Below are positions 12,979 through 26,979 of a DNA stretch of 64,000 bases, in pieces. The position numbers were made by a program, and so were the translations under genes. A model generated the notes under the pieces. The model was not told the DNA's origin. It searched no databases and worked only from the letters and a program-made list of their open reading frames with translations. Each line of letters begins with the position of its first letter. Position 1 is the stretch's first letter. The stretch is from Osedax fenrisi (Eukaryota; Annelida; Polychaeta; Sabellida; Siboglinidae): the NCBI GenBank assembly GCA_964019155.1, contig OZ025241.1, positions 10,648,629-10,712,628 on the forward strand, in the 5' to 3' direction.

Positions 12979-13230
12979 CAAGCAGTAGGACACGGGTTCG
13001 AGCCTCGTCCGGTTCATTAATTAATTTTATAAAATGGGTCTTAAAATATTATTTAGAAGTGATCTTATATAATTGTGTATAAATAAATGATCGGCTCTTG
13101 TTAAAACCATGGATGCCTTAACATGAGAGCGGCTTCGAAGGGACATTAGAGCCATATATGGTTGTAAGTGAAAACTTCATCTAAGTTCCTGGATGGTATG
13201 AAAGGAATCCACCAAATAAAAAAAATAACA
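12979..13230 (+). mobile_element. tRNA-derived SINE, 5'-truncated
   Basis: It contains the polymerase III B box GGTTCGAGCC at about 12996. The same body as the full SINE at 29631-29922 follows (GAGAGCGGCTTCGAAGGGAC; CATCTAAGTTCCTGGATGG), ending CCACCAAATAAAAAAAATAA. The A box is missing, so this copy is 5'-truncated. Confidence 0.8.
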
Positions 13231-13437
13231 ATAACCGCCTAAAACTTAATTCACTTGTTTTCTGAGTTAGTTAAATGATCTTACTACTGCTTTCATTAGT
13301 TCAGCCACATACCACCATATTATCCTTGGTGGCATCAAGTACCACTTCAATGCACGTCAAATCCACGTATTATGTTCACTAATTTAACAAACTCGAGTTT
13401 CAAATTATCAATCATTATCCCTATCACAATATATATA

Positions 13438-14317
13438 GGGAAGAGTAAACTAATACTGACACTTTAACAATAAATGGTCTTACCATTTCATAACTCATTA
13501 TTTATATTCAAAAATTACAATATATTAATATTATATGATTATAGATATTATTGTGATTTTAAAATTTTATTTAATCTTTTAATTCCATAGATAACGAGGG
13601 TGTCCGTATTCGGTACCCATGTCTGAATACGGACACCCAGTGTTATAATATGGACACCCTATATACCACTATATAAACTATATATTATTAATGAATCAAT
13701 CAGATAAATTACAATTACATTATTTATAATTAATTTCATGAACAATTTATTCTAATTTAATTAGTTAATAATTTATTTATTTTTTATCATTTTTTAATTA
13801 ATAATACAATTTAAGTATCTAAATAATAAAAATGTTCGATTTATCTTTATTGGTGGTATTAATATTATAACGCACGCGATTTTTATGAATATCAGAATAG
13901 TTCATACGCTGCGTGCTGATTAGTTATAGGGTGTCCGTATTAAGACATCTAGAGTGTCCGTATTAGGGACTTATATGACCTCTAGATATATTCTTATAAC
14001 TCAATGAATATTTGATAACAAATATAGAAATTAAATATGTAATTTTATAATACTTTATTTTTTAATAATATAATGTTATATTTTATTTGTATATTCTTGA
14101 GAAGATTTTAAGTTGATATTTTTTTTCATAAATTTAAAAACGTATTAAAAAAATCAGTTTATTGGATATATCAGCAATATTTTGAATACTAAAAAATAAA
14201 AAATACTTTTTTAGACTATTTATATAATTAACATATGAATATTTTATTAATTAAAAATTTTTTTGTAGGATTTATGATTTCTGAGATACCGAGTGTCCGT
14301 ATTCGGTTACTTTCCTC
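13438..14317. mobile_element. TA-flanked GGACAC-type inverted-repeat element, copy 1
   Basis: It is 880 bp with TA at both ends. The left end is GGGAAGAGTAAACTAATACT and the right end in complement is GAGGAAAGTAACCGAATACG. The terminal motif recurs inside: GTGTCCGTATTCGG at about 13600, GAATACGGACACCC at 13625 and further copies near 13930-13970. No transposase frame is seen. Confidence 0.8.
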
Positions 14318-15112
14318 TACTTATATTGTTTGTCATTATTATTTAATTTAATTAATTCCTTCCGGTTTATGTTATTATTTTATATAGTATATACTATTTA
14401 TAAATAGTATCAATATATTGGTAATATTAACTATTATATACTATATACCAATAATATATGATTGTTTGACTACATTATTACATGAACATTTAATTAGGTA
14501 CATGATTAGGTACCTAATTATAATATGTTTAATTATATATTTCATATAACTATACCTATATATAAACAGGAAGTTATCATATTATAAAATTAATATTAAT
14601 ATATTATTCTTATATAATAATAATATATATATATATAATATTATAATATTATATAATTAATTATTTTATATTTATTATATTTATATTTATAATTATTATT
14701 ATATGTTTAACTGATAGCAGAACAATTATTATTTTTATCTCCACGGTGATATTATTATTATCTTTGAATGTTAAATTTATTTATATTATTACGCAATTAA
14801 CTAAATATCCAATATCGAGTACACATTAGTATATGAACAAATAAAAACAACTATAATATGTATATATGTAAACATTAACACGTATTATATAGTATTATAT
14901 ACATATGTATTTAGTAGATATGAAATAAACACTTTTTATAATTATTTAAATCCTATTATTCCCTTTTTTTATTAATATATATTTTAAAATAAGCCAATTA
15001 TATTCTAGCAATCAATTTATTAATTATTGCATTGTTTAATAGCGTTTGTTATTATTGTCTGTCGAGTACAACATATATATTATAAATTAACTATTTTCAG
15101 CACTATTAAATC
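14318..15112. other. AT-rich spacer upstream of NOVA
   Basis: No gene is seen. CTATTTTCAG at 15091-15100 looks like a splice acceptor placed 12 bp before the NOVA start codon, so an upstream 5' UTR exon is likely somewhere to the left. Confidence 0.4.
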
Positions 15113-15272
15113 ATGAATAACGATAGAAAAAGAAAATTTACTGATATGAACGGAGTTGATTTAAATATTGATTTAAACTCGACAGGTTATTTAAATATAT
15201 TGTATAATTTAATATATTAAATAAATAATATAGTATAATATATTATATTTATAAATACTTATATATTATAAA

Positions 15273-15323
<51 letters not shown>

Positions 15324-17285
15324 GTATACATATAAATATAAATATATCTATATTTTTTAATATATAATTATTAGTATAATTATATATTATAATAACATTA
15401 TTATCTATAATAATGCTCTACGGAAATATCATTGATATAGTTCTATGGTACAATATATATAGTACTATGATATTTATTATTAATATATTATTATTATTTG
15501 TATACGATATTAAAGTACAAAAACATGACTACAATCAATGTAAATTAAATACAGGAATATTAAGTCTAAATATTATATATCAATTGACATACATTGAATT
15601 ATATTTCATAAAATAACAAAATAATGTTATATATATTTATTTATATTTGCATTGTTGCCATGGCAACATCGATACCAACATAAATACATAACTGTACTAT
15701 AATAAAATATTCCCTAATAAAATTTGGTAATATAATTTAATAATATTTACATTTAGGTCCTATGTAGTATTTGATTTTCTTCAAAAGGGTACCATAGCGT
15801 ACCATACCCTATAGGGTATACCCTATATTATAAATAATTAATTAATTATACCCGACACTTTAACGATAAAAGTCAACATTTTATCACGCAATATTTGTGT
15901 TCAAAAATTACAATATATTTATATTTTATGATAAATATATTATTGCGATTTTACAATTTTATTTAATCTTTTTATTCAATAGATAACGACGGTTTCCGTA
16001 TTCGGTACCCATGTCCGAATACGAACACTATGGTGTTCATGCATGTGTTTTAATACGGAAACCATATATACCACAAGATAAACTATATATTACTGATGAA
16101 CTAATCAGATATATTACAATACATTACCTATAATTAATGTTATCAATAATTAAATATAATTTAATTAATAATTCATTTATTAATACTTATTATTTTTTTA
16201 ATTATTAATTACAAATAAAATTTTAATTAATAAATTGATGGTATTATTATTATAAATAATGTGATTTTTATGGAAATTAATCAGAATAGTTAACACTCTG
16301 CGCGATTATTGGTTATAGGGTGTCCGTATTAAGAAACCAAGAGTATGATTCTTAGGGTTTTATATGACCTCTAGATATATGCTTATAACTTAATTAATAC
16401 GTGATAAAATATATATAATTTAGGTATATTGTTTAGAATCCTTTATTCATTAATAATATTGTTATTTTATTGTAATAAATTTGCATATATATATATATAT
16501 ATATGTGAGAATTATACTTGAGAAGGTTTTAAGTTGAATTTTTACTATATATATTATATAAATAAAATATAAATATAGTGTTTTCTTGCGAATATATAGG
16601 GCTTTTATTTGTTACACTGTATGCTAAATTTTATAACATAATTTTATAACAACTCATATTTTAATTAATTTATTTAATATTTAATAAATTCATGAACGTA
16701 TCTTCACTAATAATATCCCTATAGTATATTTATTTATAATATATTAGAATATTATTTATATTATTTAATTTATTTCAATTTAGTCGTCGAGTTATATAAT
16801 AATTCGTAACGTTGTATAATATTATCGTATTAATTATATTAATAATAATTAATAATCGTCGATAGACGTAAACAATATCGACCTCGACCTAGCGATACTA
16901 TAACCAAGGACATGTCCTTGCTATAACTAACGACACCGCCACCTATCGAACAGATGAAACAGTACTAAAACTACTGGTCACGGTGGTCAGCGCGGGTCAG
17001 CTGATAGGTAAAGGGGGCACTATCATCACTAACATCAAGAACACGTCCGGAGCTAACCTTACCATCTCCAAGTGTACCGACTTGTTCCCCAGTTAGTTCC
17101 CGGCGTAATCGATCGTTTAATATAGTCGATAATTTATTTATCTAAATTTTCTCGAAATGTATCGATTAATTATATTGATCGCTTGTAGTTATACTATTTT
17201 TCATTATTTTAAAATTATTTTAAAATTATTATAAATAACAAATATTACATAGATTATTATTAAATATTTTATTATTATATAGAAT

Positions 17286-17377
<92 letters not shown>

Positions 17378-20300
17378 ATACTATATAATTAGAAAGTTTA
17401 TTCTAAATTATAAACTATATTATTACTAATTAGTACTAATTACTAATTATTATTAATTAACTGTATTAGGATTATGAAATTGACTTAAGTCAATTTCATA
17501 ATCATAATGCATTTGTGAATATTAGATATATTAACCTATAAACTATATAATTCCGCAGATACACAGGAGAGAGTGTGTTTACTATCCGGTACACCGGAAG
17601 CAATCTGTAAAGCCATTGAGATGATCGGAGCTCTTCTTAAAGCTCCTAATGATACCAGCACTGAATCGGTTCTTAAATTTAATATATAAGTTCTTATATA
17701 AAGCATATATACTTTTATTTCAAAATATTATATTAAACTTATAGGTGTATAAACGCATATATATATATATAATTTTACTTATTATATAAGTGTAATGATA
17801 GTATTTCTTAAAATATATATTTCATATATGAAAGGATACTATAGTAATGTGGGTATATTTGAATGAATTTATTAAATATATGTTCTAAATTAAATATGCA
17901 TATTTACCATGGTTCCTTTCTATGTATCCAATATTCATAATTATGAACTCTATTGTGATATAGACACTTAAAAGCTTTACTCATCAAAATATATAATAAT
18001 AATGAAAATTCAAAATAGATTTAATTATTCTTAATTATTTAAAAATTTAATTTTCCTAATTAGTTTTCCTAATTTCTTAAGAAATATGATAATTCGTATT
18101 GGTTAAGTGCAGGATGTCAGATTTCCCCATCTACAGAATATTCTTAGTTATTTATCACTGAGTTGGTATACCAACATCTGTAGAACGTTCTTCTCTGATA
18201 GGTTGATACCCGTCATCAAATGTCATTTATCGATATATAGTGAATCAGTTAAATATATATGAATTATTCATGCTGGTACTTCACGAAACAAGATATATAT
18301 ATATATATCTATTAACTAATCAGTTTGTATCAGTTTGTATCATTTTGTAAATATGTATCTTCACATATATTATATGTAAAATATATGATTAATAAACCAC
18401 TTTACATCCAAATTTTATCAAATTTATCATTCAATAAGATTTATATATATATGAATATGTTACTTATTAACAATATTAATTCTAATATAATCCTATTTAA
18501 TTAATGATATAGTTTTGTTTGATTTAGTTTTGATACATTTATATATATATTTCAATTATATAGTGTTCTATATTTTAAATAATGTATAGATAAATACAGT
18601 TTATTTAATTTAAAATATTCGAATTAATTTTTTAAAGTTAAATAATCTATATAAGTTATACATTTAATTTCACTGATTGAAATGATCAGGAATATATAAG
18701 ATATTTATATATATATAATATATTTTATATATATATATATATATATAATATATTTTTTGTATATTTGTAATATAAATAATATATAATAATTGTATTGTTT
18801 TCATTTAAGTAGCCCATACTAGCTATAGATATGTATGCCTACTATTACAACGGCTATTATAACAACGCCCCTATTCGCCCCATCGTTCAGTTACGCATGG
18901 TGATAACGTCGGAGGCTGCGGGCATCATCATCGGCAAGAGGGGTGAGAACATAACTCAGCTGAAGGACGAATGTCAATGTCATATTCACATCTCGCCCAA
19001 GCCCAGCGTCAACGAGTTTAGCGAACGTATTCTACAGATCGAAGGTAAACACGTGACCAAACCGTAATCATACCTATAGGTAGTTATCATAATAGTAACG
19101 TTCATTGTTATGGTATATAGTTATTAATATAGTATATATTAATTGTCATAATTTCTATCTATAGAGAGTATACTCTATAAATACACTATTATTAATATGT
19201 GTTATATTTAAACGGTGTTAAAATAAATTAATATTAATGTCATAATTTCTATCTATAGAGAGTATACTCTATAAATACACTATTATTAATATATGTTATA
19301 TTTAAACGGTGTTAAAATAAATTAATATTAATAATAATAATATATACAAAAAGTATACATTTAATTTAAAAAACAGAATAATAGTATTAGTAGAAAGACT
19401 GACATGGTCAAACTATCCAGGACAATAAGTGATGATTACCCATTTTTAATATTGTTACCCTTTATCTTGTGGTTAAAATATATTAAAACATATTATACAT
19501 GCAGCATATATACTATAGTATAATAACATATAATAGTATACCATTATAAGATATATTAAACTTCAATATTCATATCCATAAAAGGATATTTCTCGAGAAT
19601 AAGATTTTTTTTGATTATTAATTGTAATTTACTTTATAAATGCAATAGATGGCTAGTATACAGTTCAGTAAGAAAACATTATTCTCGTTTATTAGGATAA
19701 TATACTGTATACAGTATATTATATAGACTATAGTATACAGTATAATATACTACATTATAGTGTATTTAGCATTATGGAGATACTTGAGGAATATACTTGC
19801 GAGTGGGTTATCCTATGAACATTTATATTTCTCAGAAAAATAGGTCATAATCTAGGTCTTAATAAACTCTAATAGTTAACCTCGCTAACCTCCGATAACC
19901 TGATCAGGTACTTGGATTAACATCTGCAAAGGAATGATGAACATCATCACGAAGAACTCGTGCTACCCTCCCAACAAGTCCATCAACTACGGAGAACTAA
20001 TGCGAAGTATGGTGCTGCCGACTTACACCCTAGCGGGACCCGCCGTGAACACCGGTGCTGCCCCTAACGGCGGCGAGTATCAACAAATCGAGTACCCCAT
20101 GCAGGTGGCCTACCCCACTCCCAATCAATACCCGTACGGAGGTGACCAGTATTCGGGGGTTGATTCCGGTTGGTAAACACCCCGGTGTTAATCATGTGTA
20201 AACCCCTGTATAAACCCCTGTTCAAACCACTGTATAAACCCATGTGTAAACCACTGTATATACACATGTGTTAACCACTGTATAAACACATGTATAAACC

Positions 20301-23035
20301 CCTATATAAACCCATTTATAAACCCATGTATAAACCCATGTGTAAACCCCTATATATTAATCGTGTATTATACTCGAGGAATGACAGTCATTTCGTACTA
20401 AGTCAATTCGTACAACAACAATAAATGACCTATATAGGACCTATATATGACCTATATATATGTCATACCATATATGGTACGATTTGTTTTTCGTTTGTAC
20501 AAAACTACTTGGTATTGTCGATGTAAAATAGTATTATTGGTATTGTGGATATAGTATTCTTAGATTTAGTGGAAGAGAAATACAAATAGTAAAGTCAGAT
20601 ATATAGAAGTTTCTAGATGAAGTATACAGATTTGTTATAAAGGAATTTCTAATATTTATAAATTAGTATTCCTATAGGTGTTAGTTTATTTGTCGATCTA
20701 GTAAATAATGTACATATATAATCTAGTAAGTTTATGAGATATAGAATAGAATAGAATACATTTATTAATCATTAAATTGTAATCAGTGTTACATATTTTA
20801 TTTTCAAATGAACTGTCATATTTTCTTTGCTCGAATAGCTTCAAATTAAGACAGTGTTATTTTACGTATCACCGTTTTTTATTTTATTTACATTTATTTT
20901 TAATTTAATTTAATTTAATACATATTTAAACAATACTTGTGATACGCGTGATACGCGCGCACCCCTACCGCCCATACTGCGCCCCACTTCACACCCACAC
21001 ACACACCACTACCACAGGGATGGCCGCGGTGAAGCTCTACCTCGAAAGCTTGTGTCGCTACAACGCCGCGGAAGCTCATCAGATCCTCTCGTCGGTCGCC
21101 ATGTTGAAGTACCACAACCTGCGTACCATCATGTCCATAGCGTTCGAGGAGGTACCCGACCATATTTACCCTCCCCCTCCCCCGCCCCAGCTGCAGGCGA
21201 TCACGATGGGCGTGCCCGTAGGACCTATCGACCCTTCCGGTTGCCCGTCGGCCAAGTCAGTGGCTCTACATCGCGGTAACTCGGAACTTATCAACAAGTG
21301 TCTGAGGTCTAGGGAGATGGAGATCTACGCCGAGGTCGGAGGCTGCGGAGATGATATTAGTCAGCTGCCAGAGACGCTTAAGGATTACGTTAACGGGAAA
21401 GTTTGCTACGTTAGTGCGATAGCTGAGCATGCGCGCGTGTTTTATAGTATCAACTTTATAGTATCACCTATATAGTATCACCTTTATAGTATCACCTTTA
21501 TAATATCACCTTTATAGTATCACCTTTATAGTAGCTTAGACGTAGTATCTACTATAGTAGTACATGATTAAGTATAGTAATAATCATAATAATAATTATT
21601 AATTAGAAGTTGTGTTTACAATTAATAATTAAATATAAATATAAATAATATATTCAGTATTTGTGTATTTTTGTGAGGACTTAAAATTAAAATGTATATA
21701 TTCAGTAAATATTATTCACTCTCGTTGTGGCCTAGCATATGAATTGAATACGCTGGTTTCATAGTATAATAACAATCGTTTACACAATAGTTTACATTAT
21801 CGCTCACCATTATTACATTTCTATTCTAAACCGTTCGCAGGTGGACGAGAGTATCGTAGGAGTGATGATCGGATTCAAGGGCATGAACCTCAACGAGATG
21901 ATGAACGTTAGTCACCCCGGTGATCACTAACTTATGACTCATAACTTATGACTCACGATTACCATAGTAACACGTGATCACGGGTTTAGTGGCTGTATAG
22001 AATCACGGCAAATAGTCAACATCTTCCCTTCAGTGATTTTTATATATCCAAATTACGAAGATTTCGAGATTTATTACTATATAAATGAGTTTATTTTCAT
22101 TGCGTGCCAGTCTGGTCTAATTACTGGACACGCCCATAATTAGTTAGAGGTGTGAGAACGTGTGACAATCGACGCGATGAAACACTCGGTGTTCGGGTGA
22201 TTATATTACGATCCCCGTATTTAGTGACGATATAATGTAGGGAGCCAGCTCATTCGTGCTACAAACATATTTTGAAACTATTTCTTTATTCATAGAGTAA
22301 ATGTATTATTAGTATTATCAAAGATTTTGCGGAGTATCCTTCTGAAAATATTTGGTATTATTATACAAATTATCATGACGCGTAGTTTTCAAGTTAGTTA
22401 CCGTCAGTTATTAAACCTCGCTCTTTGACAACAATTGCATGCCCTATCTTATTATAATTCTATAATTAAAAACCCCTGAAACGTATTGTAATATAGATAT
22501 ATAGTAATATCACGAATTTATTACGAAATTTAAATAATTATAGGTATATATTTAATGTTTTAAATTAAAAGTGAGTCCGTCTAATTGGATGATATTTCTA
22601 AAATCGACAATAGAACCTACAATGAATATTATAAACTTTATACTAGGAATTGTAAAACAATCGTGTATTATGTAATTTTATTATATTAGTTATATAACTA
22701 AATAATGTTCTTATTAAATACAATGTGATTAACATTTAAACTTACAAAAGTGCTACAAAAATATCCAATTTAGCGTACGTTATATAAATCCTATCCTCAC
22801 ACCACGCACGATAGTAATCGGTTTACACATCTCCCTCCGACAGCTCACCAACACCACCATCAACATCTCCAACAAAGGAGTGTTCGCCGACAACACGAAC
22901 AATAGAATACTGACGATAAGCTGTCGTCAGAAGAACGCAACGGACCGTGACCGAGCGTTGTGCGTGAAGAGGGCCTACTTCCTGGTCGTGGATCTCAGCT
23001 ACGTGCTGAACTCGCAGATGAACGGACGCACGTAA
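15113..23035 (+). CDS. NOVA: NOVA-family RNA-binding splicing regulator (three KH domains)
   Basis: Coding exons: 15113-15185, 16954-17091, 17559-17668, 18813-19044, 19908-20141, 21018-21409, 21841-21906, 22844-23035 (TAA). They sum to 1437 bp, 478 residues, with every phase matching; NOVA proteins are usually near 490-510. NDRKRKF near the N-terminus resembles the basic stretch of NOVA. KH1 (about 28-105) has IGKGG, then TQERVCLLSG. KH2 (about 131-205) has IGKRG, then ERILQIEG. KH3 (394-478) has IGFKG, then NISNKGVFADNTNNRILTIS. The order, the long gap before KH3 and the terminal KH3 are NOVA features; PCBP is the alternative but fits KH3 less well. NOVA proteins bind YCAY clusters in pre-mRNA and control alternative splicing. 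A branch-point-like ATAACTAAC lies about 25 bp before the 16954 exon. The linker exon 21018-21409 carries a proline run and is poorly conserved. Confidence 0.93.
15845..16560. mobile_element. Degraded GGACAC-type element in NOVA intron 1
   Basis: The sequence from CCCGACACTTTAACGATAAA parallels copy 1 (13438-14317), with internal GTTTCCGTATTCGGTACCCA and GGGTGTCCGTATTAAG. Both ends are eroded. Confidence 0.6.
17289..17374. repeat. Long (TA)n microsatellite in NOVA intron
   Basis: About 86 bp of uninterrupted AT/TA dinucleotides. It is one of the two longest pure tracts in the window; the other is 25611-25690. Confidence 0.95.
19144..19333. repeat. 95-bp tandem duplication in NOVA intron
   Basis: TGTCATAATTTCTATCTATA starts at 19144 and again at 19239. 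The two 95-bp units are almost identical, so the duplication is recent. Confidence 0.85.
20168..20352. repeat. Minisatellite of TGTATAAACCC units next to a NOVA exon
   Basis: About 12-bp units (TGTATAAACCCC, ATGTGTAAACCA and variants) repeat some 14 times. They start about 25 bp after the splice donor at 20142 and directly follow an in-frame stop (20174-20176) that would be reached if that donor were not used. Confidence 0.8.
21430..21535. repeat. Short tandem repeat, TTTATAGTATCACC
   Basis: About six copies of a 16-17-bp unit lie just downstream of the NOVA donor at 21410. The first copies overlap the reading frame beyond the exon, so unspliced transcript would translate into the repeat before a stop. 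Confidence 0.8.
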
Positions 23036-23745
23036 AATCGGGGCGGGCGTCGGATTCGGGGCGTGGCCGAGAGGACACGTGTACCTGTCCTCGCTTTTAT
23101 TAATAATATATATATATATAATATAAATCTCGTATTACTACGAATGTCGATTTAGCGCACGTACACATCACACGTGTGTGTTTGTATCACCTACCACTAT
23201 CTATTTATAGAATTGCGTGCTTCTATTAATCGTACTTTTTGTATTATCACACAGTATTCATATCGAAACATACATACATACATTAATCTATACATACACA
23301 CACATTATTATAAGTCATATTGATATTGTATAGCATTTTATTTTTGTATTTATATTATTAATTATTATTATTATTAAAGTATATATATATATATATATTA
23401 TATAAGTATTATATGGTGAGTATTAACTATTTATTTTTATCATACATATTATATAAATTGTAGTCAAATATTTATTTGTATCGTAAATAATATTTAAAAA
23501 TTGTATTTAAATATTTATTTTTTTGAGAAATAAATAATCATAAATATTATTCATGTTTATTATGGTTAACATTACTATTCAACTATAAATGTTATATAGG
23601 TTATTACTATACATTATATAATATATATTCATGGTATTAATTAACATCATTTTAGTTTACTATTATTTAGAATACAATCATGTAATATTAATATTGGGCA
23701 TTGAATAATAATTGAATAATATTAGGATTAATTACCATATATGTA
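23036..23745. other. NOVA 3' flank
   Basis: The stop codon at 23033-23035 is followed by a short GC-rich run, then AT-rich DNA with (TA)n at 23381-23398. No other coding sequence is seen. I cannot fix the polyadenylation site. Confidence 0.4.
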
Positions 23746-24310
23746 GGGGAGAGTACTCTAATACCGACACCCTAACAATAAATCACCATAAATTTATTAT
23801 TTCTGAATTAAATATTTCCAAATTTAATTTATAAGTATTAAGTAGGTATATACATATATTAGCTATTTTAAAATTTAGTTTAGTTTGTTTAAATCTGAGA
23901 ATAGGGGTGTCGATATTACGTGCAGTTAGGGTTTCGGTATTATGCAAATGTATGTTGTTTATGTAAAAGTGATTAACTTTGTAACAAATTATGAAAAATA
24001 TAAAATATTTATGACACATTATAAAATATAATTAGATCCATAATGTGTATTTTAAATATTTTTTATTTTTATACGATTGAGAATCAATATTGAATTTTAA
24101 AATATTCATAAATTTCGAGTTGTAACGAAAAACTCAGTTTTTTTGTTAATAATTAAAAATATATAAATATTTAAAAAAAATTATACTTATATGAATTAGA
24201 ATTATATTGATCAACATCTCATATATTACTTATTTTTTGATTGGAATTATATTTAGGAGATCTCTAGGGTGTCGATATTACGTGAATATCTATATTAGAG
24301 CACTCTCCCC
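23746..24310. mobile_element. TA-flanked GGACAC-type inverted-repeat element, copy 3
   Basis: It is 565 bp with TA on both sides. The left end is GGGGAGAGTACTCTAATACC and the right end is TATTAGAGCACTCTCCCC. Internal motif copies read GGGTGTCGATATTACGTG at about 23905 and 24270. Confidence 0.8.
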
Positions 24311-24439
24311 TAATACTGTTTCATATTTCCTAGAATATTGGTGCTCTGTCAGTATTTAGTAAATAATATTTACTAATATATATATATTATGTTATAAGTG
24401 GAAATAATTATTGACAATATTTAAATTACCTTACCCTAC

Positions 24440-24970
24440 CAGGTCGAGCTTGCTCGGCAATTTATAACACGTTCTTTCCATTTATCCCTTTCTTTCATCG
24501 CAGCTGGTAATTCCTCGGTTCTACATCCAGTATCTTTCACCAGTTAATCGATATATGTTAAGGGCAGTCTTCCTCGAAGTCGTTTGCCATGAGATGGTTG
24601 CCAGAGTAGTACGTCGCTTGCTAGTTCGCCTTCGCTTCTCCAGCAATGTCCTGCAAATCGTAATCGTTGTTCGCGTATAGCTACTGATATTTTGGGTATA
24701 TTTCTGTATAGTTCCTTGTTTGTCAGATGTTCTCTCCATGACTTATTTAGAGCTGTTCGGAGCATTCTAGTATAGGCTCCATCTATTTTCTCTTCAAGTT
24801 TAGCTGTTAGAGTCCACGATATGGAACCATATACTAATACAGATTCAACTGCCGCTCTGAAAAAATTTCTTTTTAATTTGTCGGGCATCTTAGATTTCCA
24901 GATTTCTTGCATACTATTTAATGGTGACCAGGCTTTGGCAATTCTTATTTGAATATACTTTTCTGTTCAC
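24440..24970 (-). pseudogene. Non-LTR retrotransposon fragment, 3' end of reverse transcriptase ORF
   Basis: Reading the minus strand from about 24960, the frame encodes IWKSKMPDKLKRNFFRAAVE, VLVYGSISWTLT, NKSWREHLTNKEL and LRFAGHCWRSEGELASDVLL. This is the C-terminal part that follows the RT domain in a widespread animal LINE group (RTE/CR1-like). Upstream RT and endonuclease are absent, so the copy is 5'-truncated. Homologous fragments are at 32470-33180 and 37000-37910. Confidence 0.85.
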
Positions 24971-25044
24971 CCGATGCAGCTCCCAATATAGTTGAAATTT
25001 TCCACTTTTGCAATAAATTAGGTGTGAACATAATATATAATATA

Positions 25045-25340
25045 TATGAATAAATGTTTATTTAGACACAAAAATAACGTTAGACGTTCTTTATTGTATG
25101 AACAAAAATATAAAATAACAAAATACACAAACAAATATTAATCAGTTGAAAATAATAAAATTAATATTTACGAATTAATAACAATAAATTAGATTTAAAA
25201 TACGAATAATTGACATTAGTTATTACTCTTACAGGTGCGCACTCCATAGATCGGCTGCAGCTACACTGAAAGAACGTTTTCCACATCTTGCAATATATCA
25301 TGATAGCTTGTAATTCCTCTATTGCCATATAATATATGAA
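25045..25340 (-). repeat. LINE-tail-like dispersed repeat, copy 2
   Basis: It begins AATGTTTATTTAGACACAAA and matches 44390-44510 and 690-890. It continues to GCAATATATCATGATAGC. On the minus strand it would end with an (ATTCA)n-like tail. Confidence 0.55.
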
Positions 25341-25607
25341 ATAGTGTTATGTTTACTGCTAATTAAATCACTAGGCTAATTTCACCTAAATCACGCATAA
25401 GCCTACACATAATATAGTATGTAATACATTAATTTAGATGCTAAATTAAAGTATTCTTTTATAGCATATAAACTCCAGTTGTAATAAAATTGCATGACAG
25501 TTCTTAAAACATAAAATACCAGTTTTGTAAATACTTGATTTGTTTAATTGTGAAAATATTATTTGTTCAAGCCAGACTTCCTGCCTATTTATAAAATACC
25601 ATAATTA

Positions 25608-25692
<85 letters not shown>

Positions 25693-26018
25693 ACTATATA
25701 TATGTATGTATGCTATCTATGTATTCAATTTATTTATTCCTTTCATAAAAAAAAAGATATATTTCATATATAATTTATCATAATAATTGATATTAGCATA
25801 ACATTTATATATTTGTATATTTTAATTATCTCTCTCTCTTATATATAGGTGTTATGGTGATATGTTGATAACGTAATCTAAAAATAACTTATGACGTAAT
25901 ACAATTCAATAATCACGTGACAACCGAAGCCCCTAATTAATATAGAGCTATAGCTAAGAATAAATATATATATATATATATTACAACTATACTTGTACAT
26001 GAATGCGTATACACTTAT

Positions 26019-26056
<38 letters not shown>

Positions 26057-26201
26057 TTATATATATATATATATATTTTTTATATATATATATATTTTTT
26101 ATATATATATATATATATTACTATAGTATGTTGTAGATTTGGTATATCAATATCCCTATAGGGAAATATATATAGGAAAATATATTTGTTAAAAATATCA
26201 A
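25341..26201. other. AT-rich DNA with long (TA)n tracts
   Basis: There is no gene. A pure (AT)n run of about 80 bp lies at 25611-25690 and interrupted (TA)n/TTTTT runs at 26018-26119. Confidence 0.6.
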
Positions 26202-26374
26202 TATATAATTATTTGGGACGTTGCAACGGGGGGGGGGGGAGATGGATATACCCCCCCCACTTTAAAATCTAGGGGAACTCATATGTATTGGTCCCTCCCC
26301 CACTTTTACCACCAAATTTATTTTGATTGGTTGGTCTCCCTACATACAATATCGTTCCAGCGCCCCTAATAATT
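26202..26374. mobile_element. Miniature inverted-repeat element with G-run/C-run core
   Basis: The left end ATAATTATTTGGGACGTTGC faces the right end GTTCCAGCGCCCCTAATAAT in imperfect inverted orientation. Inside are a run of 12 G, a run of C, then CACTTTAAAATCTAGGGG. A truncated copy at 9495-9605 shares the core. Confidence 0.6.
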
Positions 26375-26979
26375 ACTAAATATATATATATATATATATA
26401 TATTGATTATGAATTATAGAAATCATTATATGATAACACCACGTGTACATTACGTCAAAGTGTCACGGGACAGTTGATTGACAGCGTTACAGTCCACGAT
26501 AACAATAAATGCATCAGATGAGTTAAAAATATGTTTTAAATGCATCAAGAAAACAGCCTTTTTCGAGTCATAAATGCTCACAGAATTTATTTATTTTTTT
26601 ACAAATGCATCATTGAATTAATTTATATTAAAATAAAGGTATCACGTGGTATAACTCAACGTATTGCCTAACTAGAGCTAACTAATCCGAGCTGTTTACC
26701 CTAAGTAAGGACATAACACGTGACATCGATTATAATCGATCTTGTACACTAAACCTGAATAGGTTGTTATTTCGGAAAAATGTGTTATAATATAAATGTG
26801 TATCCACCTGTATACAATACTATCGTATAGTTAACTTAAATGTAAACAAAATGTGTATAAAAGATTATTAACACGATGAAAACTAAGTGTCATTATAATT
26901 ATTAGTATATGATTAACAAAGCGATACGATATTTTGGTTTTAAATGTTATACATCGATTAAATACCTATCTATGAGGAA

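Noticed and set aside
20064..21163. Minus-strand frames opposite NOVA exons
   Set aside because: They lie over exons with clear plus-strand protein similarity and are shadows.
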